A DNA stretch of 64,000 nucleotides from Pseudomonas lutea (GCF_000759445.1 NZ_JRMB01000001.1:1302001-1366000), one strand, 5' to 3'; positions 20,796 to 29,887 are shown, counted from the first letter of the stretch. Notes: generated by a model from the letters alone, not told the origin. Program-made: numbers and translations.

Positions 20796-22454
20796 ATGTA
20801 CGTATACGACGAGTACGATCAGCGGATCGTCGAGGACCGCGTCAAGCAGTTCCGCGACCAGACCCGCCGCTATCTGGCCGGCGAGCTCAGCGAAGAAGAG
20901 TTCCGCCCGCTTCGCCTGCAAAACGGCCTCTACATCCAACGCTTCGCCCCGATGTTGCGCGTGGCTGTGCCCTACGGCCAGCTCACCTCGCGTCAGGCCC
21001 GCATGCTGGCCAGGATTGCCCGCGACTACGACAAAGGCTACGCACACATCAGCACCCGCCAGAACGTGCAGTTCAACTGGCCGGCGCTTGAAGACATTCC
21101 CGACATTCTCGCCGAGCTGGCCACCGTGCAGATGCACGCCATCCAGACCAGCGGCAACTGCCTGCGCAACGTCACCACGGACCAGTTCGCCGGCGTGGCC
21201 GCCGATGAGCTGGTAGACCCGCGCCCCTGGTGTGAAATCGTCCGCCAGTGGACGACGTTCCACCCTGAATTCGCCTACCTGCCGCGCAAATTCAAAATCG
21301 CGATCAACGGCTCGACCTCCGACCGCGCCGCGATCGAGGTCCATGACATCGGTCTGGAGCCGGTGAAGAATGCCGCCGGCGAGCTGGGCTTCCGCGTGCT
21401 GGTCGGTGGTGGTCTCGGGCGTACGCCGGTGGTCGGCGCGTTCATCAATGAGTTTCTGCCGTGGCAGGACCTGTTGAGCTACCTCGACGCCATCCTGCGG
21501 GTCTACAACCGCTACGGCCGTCGTGACAACAAGTACAAGGCGCGCATCAAGATTCTGGTCAAGGCGCTGACGCCTGAAGTCTTCGCCGAGAAGGTCGAGG
21601 CCGAAATGGCCCACCTGCGCGGCGGCCAGACGACGTTGACCGAAGCCGAAGTGCATCGCGTCGCCAAGCACTTCGTCGACCCGGACTACAAGGCCCTGAC
21701 CGATTACAGCGCCGAGCTCGCTCAGCTGGATCAGCAACACCCCGGCTTCGCCCGCTGGCGCTCGCGTAACGTCCTGGCCCACAAAAAGCCGGGCTACGCG
21801 GCAGTGACCCTTTCGCTGAAACCCACCGGCGTCGCGCCGGGTGACCTGACCGACAAGCAGCTGGACGGCATCGCCGACCTGGCCGACCGCTATAGCTTCG
21901 GGCAGCTGCGCACCTCCCATGAACAAAACGTGATTCTCGCCGACGTAGAGCAGAGCCAACTGTTCACGATGTGGGGCGAGTTGCGCGAGCAAGGCTTTGC
22001 AACGCCAAACATCGGGTTGCTGACGGACATCATCTGCTGCCCCGGCGGCGACTTCTGCTCGCTGGCCAATGCCAAGTCGATTCCGATTGCCGAGTCGATC
22101 CAGCGTCGGTTTGATGACCTGGATTACCTCTTCGACATTGGTGAGCTGGACCTGAATATTTCCGGCTGCATGAACGCCTGTGGCCACCACCATGTTGGCC
22201 ATATCGGCATTCTGGGCGTGGACAAGAAAGGCGAAGAGTTCTATCAGGTGTCGCTGGGCGGCAGCGCCAGTCGCGACGCCAGCCTGGGCAAAATCCTGGG
22301 TCCGTCCTTCGCACAGGACGCCATGCCGGACGTTATCGAGAAGCTGATCAACGTTTATGTCGAGAAACGCAACGAAGACGAGCGCTTCATCGACACTTAT
22401 CAGCGTATCGGCATCGACCCTTTCAAGGAGCGCGTCTATGCAGCGAATCATTAA
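20796..22454 (+). CDS. cysI: Siroheme sulfite/nitrite reductase, assimilatory CysI
   Basis: This 552-residue enzyme carries siroheme plus a [4Fe-4S] cluster and reduces sulfite to sulfide in cysteine synthesis. The two cluster-binding pairs are visible: Cys415 and Cys421 in CCPGGDFCSLANAK, and Cys458 and Cys462 in SGCMNACGHHHVGH. The N-terminal half has the ferredoxin-like repeat and siroheme-binding arginines (AHISTRQNVQFNW). Nitrite reductases of the same fold cannot be excluded from sequence, but the DUF934 partner and absence of nirD or nasA nearby support sulfite. I start at the ATG at 20796, preceded by ACAGGA. The end overlaps the next gene by 17 bp. Confidence 0.92.
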   Translation: MYVYDEYDQRIVEDRVKQFRDQTRRYLAGELSEEEFRPLRLQNGLYIQRFAPMLRVAVPYGQLTSRQARMLARIARDYDKGYAHISTRQNVQFNWPALEDIPDILAELATVQMHAIQTSGNCLRNVTTDQFAGVAADELVDPRPWCEIVRQWTTFHPEFAYLPRKFKIAINGSTSDRAAIEVHDIGLEPVKNAAGELGFRVLVGGGLGRTPVVGAFINEFLPWQDLLSYLDAILRVYNRYGRRDNKYKARIKILVKALTPEVFAEKVEAEMAHLRGGQTTLTEAEVHRVAKHFVDPDYKALTDYSAELAQLDQQHPGFARWRSRNVLAHKKPGYAAVTLSLKPTGVAPGDLTDKQLDGIADLADRYSFGQLRTSHEQNVILADVEQSQLFTMWGELREQGFATPNIGLLTDIICCPGGDFCSLANAKSIPIAESIQRRFDDLDYLFDIGELDLNISGCMNACGHHHVGHIGILGVDKKGEEFYQVSLGGSASRDASLGKILGPSFAQDAMPDVIEKLINVYVEKRNEDERFIDTYQRIGIDPFKERVYAANH

Positions 22455-22932
22455 GAACAACGAGGTCATCGACGAAACCTGGCACTTGCTGCCCAAGGAC
22501 ACGACCTTTGACAGCCTCTCCAACTGCGACGATCTGATCGTGCCGCTGAGCCTGTGGCGCGAGCACGCCCATGCGCTCAAGGCCCGCGACGGCGGCCTCG
22601 GCGTCTGGCTGGACAGCGACGAAGAAGCCGAGGAAATTGGCGACGACGCCAGCCAGTTCCAGGTCATCGCCTTGAACTTCCCGGCGTTCACCGACGGGCG
22701 CAGCTATTCAAACGCGCGCTTGTTGCGTGATCGCTACGGCTACAAGGGCGAGCTACGCGCTATCGGTGACGTGTTGCGCGATCAGCTGTTCTACCTGCGC
22801 CGCTGTGGCTTCGACGCCTTTGCCATTCGCCCTGACAAAGACCCGTACGAAGCGCTGGAAGGCCTGAAGGATTTCTCCGTGACCTATCAGGCGGCGACCG
22901 ACGAGCCGCTGCCGCTGTTTCGACGTCGCTGA
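22438..22932 (+). CDS. DUF934 protein, sulfite reduction partner
   Basis: A 164-residue DUF934 protein (N-terminus MQRIIKNNEVIDETWHLLPK; motif SNARLLRDRYGYKGELRAIGDVLRDQLFYLRRCGFDAF). This family nearly always follows cysI-type reductases in Pseudomonas and relatives and is thought to act with the sulfite reductase, possibly in electron transfer or assembly; its biochemical role is not established. The start codon lies inside the last codons of cysI (17-bp overlap), with AAGGAGCG upstream, so the pair is translationally coupled. A strong terminator follows. Confidence 0.88.
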   Translation: MQRIIKNNEVIDETWHLLPKDTTFDSLSNCDDLIVPLSLWREHAHALKARDGGLGVWLDSDEEAEEIGDDASQFQVIALNFPAFTDGRSYSNARLLRDRYGYKGELRAIGDVLRDQLFYLRRCGFDAFAIRPDKDPYEALEGLKDFSVTYQAATDEPLPLFRRR

Positions 22933-22972
22933 GGTATCGCAGAGGTATCGCTAAGTTATCGTTGAGGTATCG
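22929..22972. repeat. 11-bp tandem repeat after the DUF934 stop
   Basis: Four 11-bp units of consensus CTGAGGTATCG (22929-22939, 22940-22950, 22951-22961, 22962-22972). The first unit contains the stop codon of the DUF934 gene. Confidence 0.85.
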
Positions 22973-22985
22973 CTGAACAGATAAC

Positions 22986-23023
22986 AAAAAGCCCCGGCTT
23001 CCTGCGAAGTCGGGGCTTTTTTG
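22986..23023 (+). terminator. Rho-independent terminator of the cysI operon
   Basis: AAGCCCCG ... CGGGGCTT stem followed by TTTTTT (23017-23022). The A-run on the other side means it can also act on the minus strand. Confidence 0.9.
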
Positions 23024-23097
23024 ATGCTGTCTGGTCAAACATATTCGAGCGCGGGCCGCGTGGCTATGAAGCTGTATGCCCTGGCACTCCCGCGTCC

Positions 23098-23183
23098 GTA
23101 GGAGCCGGCTTGCTGGCGAATGCGATGGATCATGCGGTACGAAGGAGAATCAAAAATCGGTTCGCCAGCAAGCCGGCTCCTAC
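23098..23183. repeat. REPIN, family B
   Basis: Head GTAGGAGCCGGCTTGC at 23098-23120 and inverted tail 23161-23183. The tail runs directly into the first 46-bp repeat that follows. Confidence 0.9.
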
Positions 23184-23457
23184 AGATCGGGTTCCGCCAG
23201 CGACTTCCGATCTGCAGCCAGACAGCCACAGATCGGGCTCCGCCAGCGACTTCCGATCAGCAGCCAGACAGCCACAGATCGGGTTCCGCCAGCGACTTCC
23301 GATCTGCAGCCAGACAGCCACAGATCGGGCTCCGCCAGCGACTTCTGGTCTGTAGCCAGACAGCCACAGATCGGGCTCCGCCAGCGACTTCTGATCAGCA
23401 GCCAGACAGCCACAGATCGGGTTCCGCCAGACACTTCTAATCTGCGGACAGGCAGCC
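23182..23457. repeat. Six tandem 46-bp hairpin-forming repeats
   Basis: Six contiguous copies of a 46-bp unit beginning ACAGATCGGG and ending CAGACAGCC, exactly 276 bp. Units 1 and 3 are identical; the others differ at a few positions and the last is the most diverged. Each full unit contains CAGATCGG and, 16 bp later, CCGATCTG (CCGATCAG in unit 2), so each can fold into its own hairpin. There are no variable spacers. The array starts at the end of a family B REPIN and ends 14 bp from the sohB stop codon. Confidence 0.95.
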
Positions 23458-23471
23458 TGGCCGCCCGGCAA

Positions 23472-24494
23472 TTACCAGAATCGCTGTTGCGTCAGCTTTG
23501 CCCACCAGCCCGTCACCAGCCGGTCCACCGAGGCGGTTGCCGCGAGACCGACGCGCTGCTGCAGGCTTTTGCGCTCAGCGTAGTGCAGATGGAACACGTC
23601 GGCCGTTTTGGCTTTTTCGGACAGATATTCATCGCTGGTCTTGAGTTCGTCCACCAGCTGTTTGTCCTTGGCGGCCAGGCCCAGCCAGACTTCGCCAGTG
23701 GCGACTTCGTCGATCTGCAACTGCGGGCGATAACTGGCAACGAAGTTCTTGAACAGCTCATGGGTGATGTCCAAGTCTTCCTGGAACTTCTCGCGGCCCT
23801 TCTCGGTGTTTTCGCCAAACACCGTGAGCGTGCGCTTGTACTCGCCGGCGGTCAGCACCTCAAAGTCGATGTCGTGCTTTTTCAACAGGCGGTTGACGTT
23901 GGGCAACTGAGCAACCACGCCGATAGACCCCAGCACCGCGAACGGCGCACTGATGATGCGATTACCGATGCACGCCATCATGTAGCCGCCGCTGGCCGCA
24001 ACCTTGTCGATACAGATGGTCAGCGGGATGCCCGCCTGACGAATCCGCGCCAGTTGCGATGACGCCAGTCCGTAGCTGTGCACCATGCCGCCACCGCTTT
24101 CCAGACGCAGGACAACTTCATCCTTGGGCGTCGCCAGGGTCAGCAGCGCGGTGATCTCATTGCGCATGTTTTCAGTGGCGGACGCCTTGATGTCACCGTC
24201 AAAGTCCAGCACATAGACGCGCTGCCTGGTTTCGGTGGATTTCTTGTCTTTCTTCAGATCCTTGGCCTGGGCCTTGCGCAGCGCCTTGAGGCGGGCCTTG
24301 TCCAGCAGCGAGCCTTCGAGACGGTCGCGCAGACCTTTGTAGAAGTCGTTGAGCTTGGTCACATGCAGTTGACCGCCCGCACTGCGACGGCCGCGGCCGC
24401 GCATCGAGGCAATCATCACCAGCACTACAATGATGGCAATCACGATGGTGACGGTCTTTGCCAGGAAGCTGGCGTAATCGAAAATGAACTCCAC
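23472..24494 (-). CDS. sohB: Inner-membrane serine peptidase SohB
   Basis: SohB belongs to the S49 (signal peptide peptidase A) family and has a Ser/Lys catalytic dyad facing the periplasm. The 340-residue product has an N-terminal transmembrane helix (about residues 12-30), the nucleophile in VAASGGYMMAC (Ser168), and the general base in TAGEYKRTLT (Lys220), plus GSIGVVAQ between them. The start is GTG at 24494 with TAAGGAGTT upstream. The last codons lie 14 bp from the six-unit hairpin array, so the transcript 3' end will carry those structures. Divergent from the histidine phosphatase gene. Confidence 0.93.
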   Translation of the reverse strand: MEFIFDYASFLAKTVTIVIAIIVVLVMIASMRGRGRRSAGGQLHVTKLNDFYKGLRDRLEGSLLDKARLKALRKAQAKDLKKDKKSTETRQRVYVLDFDGDIKASATENMRNEITALLTLATPKDEVVLRLESGGGMVHSYGLASSQLARIRQAGIPLTICIDKVAASGGYMMACIGNRIISAPFAVLGSIGVVAQLPNVNRLLKKHDIDFEVLTAGEYKRTLTVFGENTEKGREKFQEDLDITHELFKNFVASYRPQLQIDEVATGEVWLGLAAKDKQLVDELKTSDEYLSEKAKTADVFHLHYAERKSLQQRVGLAATASVDRLVTGWWAKLTQQRFW

Positions 24495-24661
24495 AAAAAC
24501 TCCTTACCGGTACAGCAGATCCTCGGCAGAGGATCGCGAATGGGGCTCAGCATACCGGCGCGTCGGGCGCCGGGCCAGTGACACGATCAGCGCCCCTCTC
24601 AGAACCGAAAAGTCCGGATCGGAGGGGTGAGCGCGAATTCAAACAAGCGTATGTTTTTTTA

Positions 24662-24689
24662 TTGACAGACCCCGCGCGCTGCTCATAAC
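24662..24689 (+). promoter_or_regulatory. Sigma-70 promoter for the histidine phosphatase operon
   Basis: TTGACA at 24662-24667, a 16-bp gap, and CATAAC at 24684-24689, preceded by an AT-rich tract. The start codon at 24726 lies about 30 bp beyond the expected transcription start. Confidence 0.6.
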
Positions 24690-24725
24690 CTCGCAGCACT
24701 TTCAACGTGCCAGGATGACGCAGTC

Positions 24726-25436
24726 GTGGGCAGCATCTATCTGATACGACATGGTCAGGCCTCGTTTGGTGCAGACGATTACGACGTTCTGTCGCCCACC
24801 GGTTTTCGCCAGTCGGAAATTCTCGGCGCGCACCTTGCGCAACTCGGTCTGACCTTCGACCGGTGCATCAGCGGCGCGCTCTTTCGCCAGCGCCACACAG
24901 CGGAGACGGTCATTGCCCAACTCAACGCAGCCGGCATTGCCACGCCCGAGCTTGAAACCGACATCGCCTTCAACGAGTTCAACGCCGAGGGCGTGATCCG
25001 CGCGCTGCTCCCCGCGATGCTCGAAGATGAGCCCCAGGCGCTGGACATCATGCGTGACGCCGGCAACAACCGCGCCGAGTTTCAGCGCCTGTTCGCGGCG
25101 ATCATCGCCCGTTGGCTGGGCGGCGGACACGATGCCGCCGCGCTGCAAAGCTGGGAGTCTTTTGTCGAAGAGGTGCAAGCAGGCCTGAGCAGCATTCTCG
25201 ACAGCGCCGGTCCTGATGACCGGATTGCTGTGTTCACCTCGGGCGGCACCATCACCGCCCTGCTCCACCTGATCACCAGAATGCCCGCCACCCAGGCCTT
25301 CGAGCTCAACTGGCATATCGTCAACACCTCGCTCAATCAACTGAAGTTTCGAGACCGCGAGGTGTCGCTGGCTTCCTTCAACAGTTACGCACACTTGCAA
25401 CTGATGAAGGCGCCGGAGCTCATCACCTATCGCTGA
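24726..25436 (+). CDS. Histidine phosphatase family protein (phosphoglycerate mutase-like)
   Basis: A 236-residue cytoplasmic protein of the histidine phosphatase superfamily. The phosphohistidine motif IYLIRHGQASF is at residues 4-14, and the second conserved part, SGALFRQRHTAETVIAQL, follows at about 50. The last catalytic His is probably in the C-terminal half around NWHIVNTSLNQLK. The substrate cannot be told from sequence; broad-specificity phosphatase activity is common in this group. Start is GTG at 24726 with CAGGA upstream. It is followed in the same direction by SCP2, phosphotransferase and SDR genes, an order I recall as conserved in Pseudomonas and suggestive of acyl-CoA or lipid metabolism. 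Confidence 0.85.
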   Translation: MGSIYLIRHGQASFGADDYDVLSPTGFRQSEILGAHLAQLGLTFDRCISGALFRQRHTAETVIAQLNAAGIATPELETDIAFNEFNAEGVIRALLPAMLEDEPQALDIMRDAGNNRAEFQRLFAAIIARWLGGGHDAAALQSWESFVEEVQAGLSSILDSAGPDDRIAVFTSGGTITALLHLITRMPATQAFELNWHIVNTSLNQLKFRDREVSLASFNSYAHLQLMKAPELITYR

Positions 25437-25493
25437 GCCCGGCCAATCGCACCCGCAAAGTGCCTGCAATCACTCCTATAAAAGGATCACACC

Positions 25494-25808
25494 ATGAGCT
25501 CCGTAGAAAACGCCGTCCAAGCAATGAAAGCCAAGTTCAACCCATCCGCCGCTGCAGGCCTGGACTTGGTGTTCGGGTTCCGCATCGACGACACCAAGAA
25601 CTTCTCGCTGATCGTCAAGGACGGCACCTGCGAGCTGCAGGAAGGCGAGAACCCGGACGCACAAGTAACGCTGGTGATGGACGGTGAAACCCTGGAAGGC
25701 ATCGTCAGCGGCGAGACCGACGGCATGCAGGCTTTCATGGGCGGCAAGTTGCGCGCTGAAGGCGACATGATGCTGGCGATGAAACTGAGCGAGCTGTTCC
25801 CTTCCTGA
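25494..25808 (+). CDS. SCP2 sterol-carrier domain protein
   Basis: A 104-residue stand-alone SCP2 domain (AAGLDLVFGFRIDD, NPDAQVTLVMDGETLEGIVSGE, AFMGGKLRAEGDMMLAMKL). SCP2 domains bind acyl-CoAs, fatty acids or other lipids in a hydrophobic pocket. AAAGGATC precedes the ATG. The 57-bp gap to the histidine phosphatase gene and a strong terminator after it suggest a two-gene unit. Confidence 0.9.
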   Translation: MSSVENAVQAMKAKFNPSAAAGLDLVFGFRIDDTKNFSLIVKDGTCELQEGENPDAQVTLVMDGETLEGIVSGETDGMQAFMGGKLRAEGDMMLAMKLSELFPS

Positions 25809-25824
25809 GCAAGCCTGGCTGTGC

Positions 25825-25858
25825 AAAAAACCGAAGCTGCCCGGCTTCGGTTTTTTTT
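25825..25858 (+). terminator. Rho-independent terminator after SCP2 gene
   Basis: CCGAAGC (25831-25837) and GCTTCGG (25844-25850) form a 7-bp stem followed by TTTTTTTT. Confidence 0.92.
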
Positions 25859-26012
25859 CGTCCGCGCATTGGCGCGGGTTGCCGTCAACGCACCGAATCA
25901 AGGCTGATGATTCCCCGCTAACACGCAGGCCAATAGCCCTTGTTCGCCGCGCGGGGGACGCATTAGATTAGCCAATGATCCTGGCCAACCAAAATAACCT
26001 GCAGGGATAAGC

Positions 26013-27080
26013 ATGCCGCTCACCGACCAGTCCACCGAGGTTCGATCAGGCGAAGAGCTGGACGCCGCACTCATCGATCCCTACCTGAAGTCCCATATCT
26101 CCGGTCTGCGCGGCAGCCTGCAGATCAGTCAGTTCCCCGGTGGCGCGTCTAACCTGACGTACCTGCTGAAGTACCCCGAGCAGGAATTTGTGCTGCGCCG
26201 CCCGCCTTTCGGTCACAAGGCAAAAAGCGCTCATGACATGGGCCGCGAATTCCGCATCCTGAATCAGGTGCGCGACGCCTTCCCCTATTGCCCCAAGGCC
26301 TACGTGCATTGCACCGACGAGGCGGTCATCGGTGCCGAGTTCTATGTGATGGAACGGGTCAAGGGCATCATCCTGCGCTCTGAGTTACCGGCCGAGCTGA
26401 AGCTGGATGCCGCCAAGACCGAGGCCCTGTGCAAGAGCTTTATCGAACGGCTGGTTGAGCTTCACAAGGTCGATTACCGCGCCTGTGGGCTGGGCGATCT
26501 GGGCAAACCTCAGGGCTACGTCGAGCGCCAGATTCGCGGCTGGACCGAACGCTACGAAAAAGCGCGCACCGACGATGCGCCGAGCTGGGAGAAAGTCGCC
26601 CGCTGGCTCGACGACAAGAAGCCCGCAGACCACCCCGTTGCCAGCCTGGTCCATAACGATTACCGCTTCGACAACGTGATTCTCGACCCGGATAACCCGA
26701 TGCGCATCATCGGCGTGCTGGATTGGGAACTGACCACCCTGGGCGACCCGCTGATGGACCTGGGCAACAGCCTGGCGTACTGGATTCAGGCGGACGACCC
26801 GGCGCCGGTGCAATTGATGCGACGCCAGCCCAGCCATGCGCCGGGCATGCTCACCCGAGAGCAATTTGTAGCGTACTACGCCGAGCGCGCGGGCATCCGC
26901 ATCGACAACTTCGACTTTTATTACACCTACGGCCTGTTTCGCCTCGCCGGCATCGTTCAGCAAATCTACTACCGCTTTTTCCACGGCCAGACCCGGGACA
27001 AGCGCTTCGCGCAGTTCATCCACATGAACACGCTGCTGGAGCGCATGGCCCTGCAGGTGATCGGCCGTTCTGCCCTTTGA
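26013..27080 (+). CDS. Phosphotransferase family protein (APH fold, ACAD10/11-like)
   Basis: 355 residues with the aminoglycoside-phosphotransferase/choline-kinase fold. Visible motifs are the N-terminal FPGGASNLTYLLKY nucleotide loop, the Brenner motif LVHNDYRFDNVILD (catalytic Asp in HNDYR; the usual HGD is HND here) and the metal-binding IGVLDWELTTLGDPLMDLG. This subfamily is related to the kinase domain of mammalian ACAD10/ACAD11, which phosphorylates 4-hydroxyacyl-CoAs; that substrate is a reasonable guess given the SDR gene 25 bp downstream and the SCP2 gene upstream, but is not shown. It is not an antibiotic-resistance gene by context. Confidence 0.85.
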   Translation: MPLTDQSTEVRSGEELDAALIDPYLKSHISGLRGSLQISQFPGGASNLTYLLKYPEQEFVLRRPPFGHKAKSAHDMGREFRILNQVRDAFPYCPKAYVHCTDEAVIGAEFYVMERVKGIILRSELPAELKLDAAKTEALCKSFIERLVELHKVDYRACGLGDLGKPQGYVERQIRGWTERYEKARTDDAPSWEKVARWLDDKKPADHPVASLVHNDYRFDNVILDPDNPMRIIGVLDWELTTLGDPLMDLGNSLAYWIQADDPAPVQLMRRQPSHAPGMLTREQFVAYYAERAGIRIDNFDFYYTYGLFRLAGIVQQIYYRFFHGQTRDKRFAQFIHMNTLLERMALQVIGRSAL

Positions 27081-27105
27081 TTGCGTCACGACAAGGAAAC
27101 TCGGA

Positions 27106-27873
27106 ATGCCTAAAACACAATTGTTCGACCTCGATGGCAAGATCGCTTTCGTTTCCGGCGCCAGCCGCGGTATCGGCGAGGCGATCGCCAGGCTACTGGC
27201 ACAACAGGGCGCCCATGTCATCGTCTCCAGCCGCAAGATCGAAGGCTGCCAGCACGTGGCCGAGGCCATTATTGCCGACGGTGGCAAAGCCACGGCCATC
27301 GCCTGTCACATCGGTGAAATGGAGCAGATCACGGCGGTGTTTGCACAGATCCGCGAGCAATTCGGTCGGCTGGATATTCTGGTGAACAATGCCGCGACCA
27401 ACCCGCAGTTCTGCAATGTGCTGGACACCGACCTTGGCGCGTTCCAGAAAACCGTCGATGTGAACATCCGGGGCTACTTCTTCATGTCGGTCGAAGCCGG
27501 CAAGCTGATGCGCGAGCACGGCGGCGGCAGCATCATCAACGTGGCGTCGATCAACGGGGTATCGCCGGGTGTCTTTCAGGGCATCTACTCGGTGACCAAG
27601 GCGGCCGTCATCAACATGACCAAAGTCTTCGCCAAGGAATGCGCTCAGTTCGGCATTCGTTGCAACGCCCTTCTCCCAGGCCTGACCGACACCAAGTTCG
27701 CCTCGGCGCTGGTGAGCAATGAGAAGATCCTTAACACAGCGCTGGCGCAAATACCGCTAAAACGCGTTGCGGCTCCCAGCGAGATGGCGGGCACGGTGCT
27801 GTACCTGGCCAGCGATGCCTCGAGCTATACCACCGGCGTCGCACTGAATGTGGATGGCGGTTTTCTGTCCTGA
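27106..27873 (+). CDS. SDR-family oxidoreductase
   Basis: A 255-residue classical short-chain dehydrogenase/reductase. The cofactor loop is SGASRGIGEAIA (about residues 18-29), NNAAT follows at about 92, catalytic Ser is in NVASINGV, and YSVTK holds the catalytic Tyr and Lys. The C-terminal ASSYTTGVALNVDGGF is the usual dimer-interface end. Substrate not predictable; it is co-directional with, and 25 bp from, the phosphotransferase gene, so they probably act in one pathway. Confidence 0.9.
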   Translation: MPKTQLFDLDGKIAFVSGASRGIGEAIARLLAQQGAHVIVSSRKIEGCQHVAEAIIADGGKATAIACHIGEMEQITAVFAQIREQFGRLDILVNNAATNPQFCNVLDTDLGAFQKTVDVNIRGYFFMSVEAGKLMREHGGGSIINVASINGVSPGVFQGIYSVTKAAVINMTKVFAKECAQFGIRCNALLPGLTDTKFASALVSNEKILNTALAQIPLKRVAAPSEMAGTVLYLASDASSYTTGVALNVDGGFLS

Positions 27874-28091
27874 AGCCTTGAACCAGATTTTTCACTGAGC
27901 GACGGGTTGTCCGCGAGCTTGGGGGACGGGTTGTCCTCGGCAGCCTGACCCGCCGCCATCGCGGGCAAGCACTTCTGCAGCGTCCGCGCGTGAGGTGAAA
28001 CTGAGGTGCTTCTGATGGAATAAAGATTCCATCAGCCACCGCCAACGCCTACATTTTCCGCACAACAACACGTCTACAAGGACACGCTGTC

Positions 28092-29231
28092 ATGCGCGGG
28101 AATTCCCTTCCAGATCTGGGCGTCGGCCTGATCGGCACAGGCTTCATGGGCCGGGCGCATGCCCTGGCCTTCCACAACGCACGCACCACGTTTGAGCTGC
28201 CGATCAACCTCAAGCTGGCCGCGCTGGCAGACGCCGACGCCGCGCGGGCACAAGACTGCGCCTCGCGTTGGGGCTTTGAGCGCAGTCATGCCGACTGGCA
28301 GCAATTGATCAGCGACCCTGCCGTCGATCTTGTCGCGATCACTACGCCCAACCTGCTGCATTTTCCGATGGCCATGGCGGCCCTTGAAGCCGGCAAAGCG
28401 GTGTACTGCGAAAAGCCGCTGGCGGTGAGCCTGGGGCAGGCGCGGCAGATGCACGCCGCCGCGCGCAAGGCCGGGGTCGTGACCCGCGTGGGTTATAACT
28501 ACCAGCACAACCCGATGATCGGGCTGACCAGGGAAATGATCGAGGCGGGCGAGCTGGGGCGCATCATCAGCTTCCAGGGCGAATTCAGCGAGGACTTCAT
28601 GGGCGATGCACTGTCGCCGTGGTCCTGGCGATGCGAGGAAGCCCACGCCGGCGGCGCGCTGGCAGACCTCGGCAGTCACTTGCTGGCCATGGCGCGTCAT
28701 CTGCTGGGTGAGGTCGAAGCGGTGTGCGCCGACTCCCAAACCGTGCACCCGCAGCGCCCGGCCGCACGTGGCAGCAACGATCAGCGGGCGATCAACATTG
28801 ATGACCAGACCTACGCATTGTTACGCTTCGCCAACGGCGCGCGCGGCACCTTCGGCAGTAGTTGGCTCAAACACGGTTACAAGAATCACCTGAGCTTCGA
28901 AATCAGCGGCACGCTGGGCACCCTGTCGTTCGATCAGGAACGGTTAAACGAACTCAGGCTGTATCGCGCCGGCGCGCCGGGACGGGACGGGTTTCAGCGC
29001 ATCCTCGCCGGCCCGCAGCAACCGGGTTATGCCGCGTTTTGCCCGGCACCCGGGCATCAACTGGGGTACAACGAACTTAAAGCGCTGGAAGTCCATGAAC
29101 TGATTCAGGCGCTGCAAGGGAATGGCGGCAACGGAACGGATTTCGCCGAAGCCATGGAAGTCGAGCGCCTGGCCACCGCCATTCGCCTCGCGGCGAAAGA
29201 GATGCGCTGGGTAACGATGTCGGATGTTTGA
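28092..29231 (+). CDS. Gfo/Idh/MocA family oxidoreductase
   Basis: A 379-residue NAD(P)-dependent dehydrogenase of the Gfo/Idh/MocA family, enzymes that oxidise sugars, inositols or related polyols. The Rossmann loop GVGLIGTGFMGRAHALAF lies near the N-terminus, and the signature EKPLAVS with its conserved Lys is at about residue 101. The C-terminal half contains GGALADLGSHLLAM with the catalytic-region Asp/His. AAGGA lies about 11 bp upstream of the ATG. It stands alone after a 218-bp gap and is followed by a repeat array, so substrate is unknown. Confidence 0.88.
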   Translation: MRGNSLPDLGVGLIGTGFMGRAHALAFHNARTTFELPINLKLAALADADAARAQDCASRWGFERSHADWQQLISDPAVDLVAITTPNLLHFPMAMAALEAGKAVYCEKPLAVSLGQARQMHAAARKAGVVTRVGYNYQHNPMIGLTREMIEAGELGRIISFQGEFSEDFMGDALSPWSWRCEEAHAGGALADLGSHLLAMARHLLGEVEAVCADSQTVHPQRPAARGSNDQRAINIDDQTYALLRFANGARGTFGSSWLKHGYKNHLSFEISGTLGTLSFDQERLNELRLYRAGAPGRDGFQRILAGPQQPGYAAFCPAPGHQLGYNELKALEVHELIQALQGNGGNGTDFAEAMEVERLATAIRLAAKEMRWVTMSDV

Positions 29232-29294
29232 ACAGTGGCTTTAGCCGGGAAAGCATCAGGCGTCGCACTGCAACATTGGTGACAGGCGGACATC

Positions 29295-29887
29295 TGTAGG
29301 CGCCGGCTTGCTGGCGAACACGCTGGGTCAGGTGACGTAAATGTCGCTGACACACCGCATTCGCGGGCAAGCGCGCTCCTACAGTCTGTAGGCGTACACC
29401 CAGACACACCGCATGCGGGCGCAGAACCAGCTTCAGCCCGCCCAGACACACCGCAACCGCCGTATGTGGGACCGGCATTAGCCGGGAAAGCGTCAGCCGT
29501 ATGTGGGACCGGCTTTAGCCGGGAAGGCAGCAGTCGCACCGCGAAATGGCGGGCGAGTGACGATCTGTAGGAGCCGGCTTGCTGGCGAACGCGTTGGGTC
29601 AGGTGACGTAAATGTCGCTGACACACCGCATTCGCGGGCAAGCGCGCTCCTACAGTCTTTAGGCGTACACCCAGACACACCGCATGCGGGCGCAGAACCA
29701 GCTTCAGCCCACCCAGACAGACCGCACCTGCCGTATGTGGGACCGGCTTTACCCGGGAAGGCAGCAATCGCACCGCGAAATGGCGGGTGGGTGATGATCT
29801 GTAGGAGCCGGCTTGCTGGCGAACGCGCTGGGTCAGGCGATTTAATTGGTCCTGACACACCGCATTCGCGGGCAAGCGCGCTCCCAC
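29295..29887. repeat. Composite repeat array 3: hybrid REPINs plus family C REPs
   Basis: Three units start at 29295, 29567 and 29801. Each has a family B head (GTAGGAGCCGGCTTGC; the first reads GTAGGCGCC), a ~42-bp loop with ACACACCGCA, and a family A tail (TTCGCGGGCAAGCGCGC), so the two arms come from different REP families. Between units lie ACACCCAGACACACCGCAT and family C REPs (GTGGGACCGGCTTTAGCC) at 29466, 29503 and 29737. The block fills the 846 bp between the Gfo/Idh/MocA gene and the TSUP gene; no real coding region is seen in it. Confidence 0.9.

Noticed and set aside
23182..23457. Possible CRISPR array
   Set aside because: Units are contiguous with no unique spacers, and no cas gene is present; it is a plain tandem repeat.
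26013..27080. Aminoglycoside resistance gene
   Set aside because: The APH fold is present, but the subfamily and the SDR/SCP2 neighbourhood indicate acyl-CoA-type metabolism.
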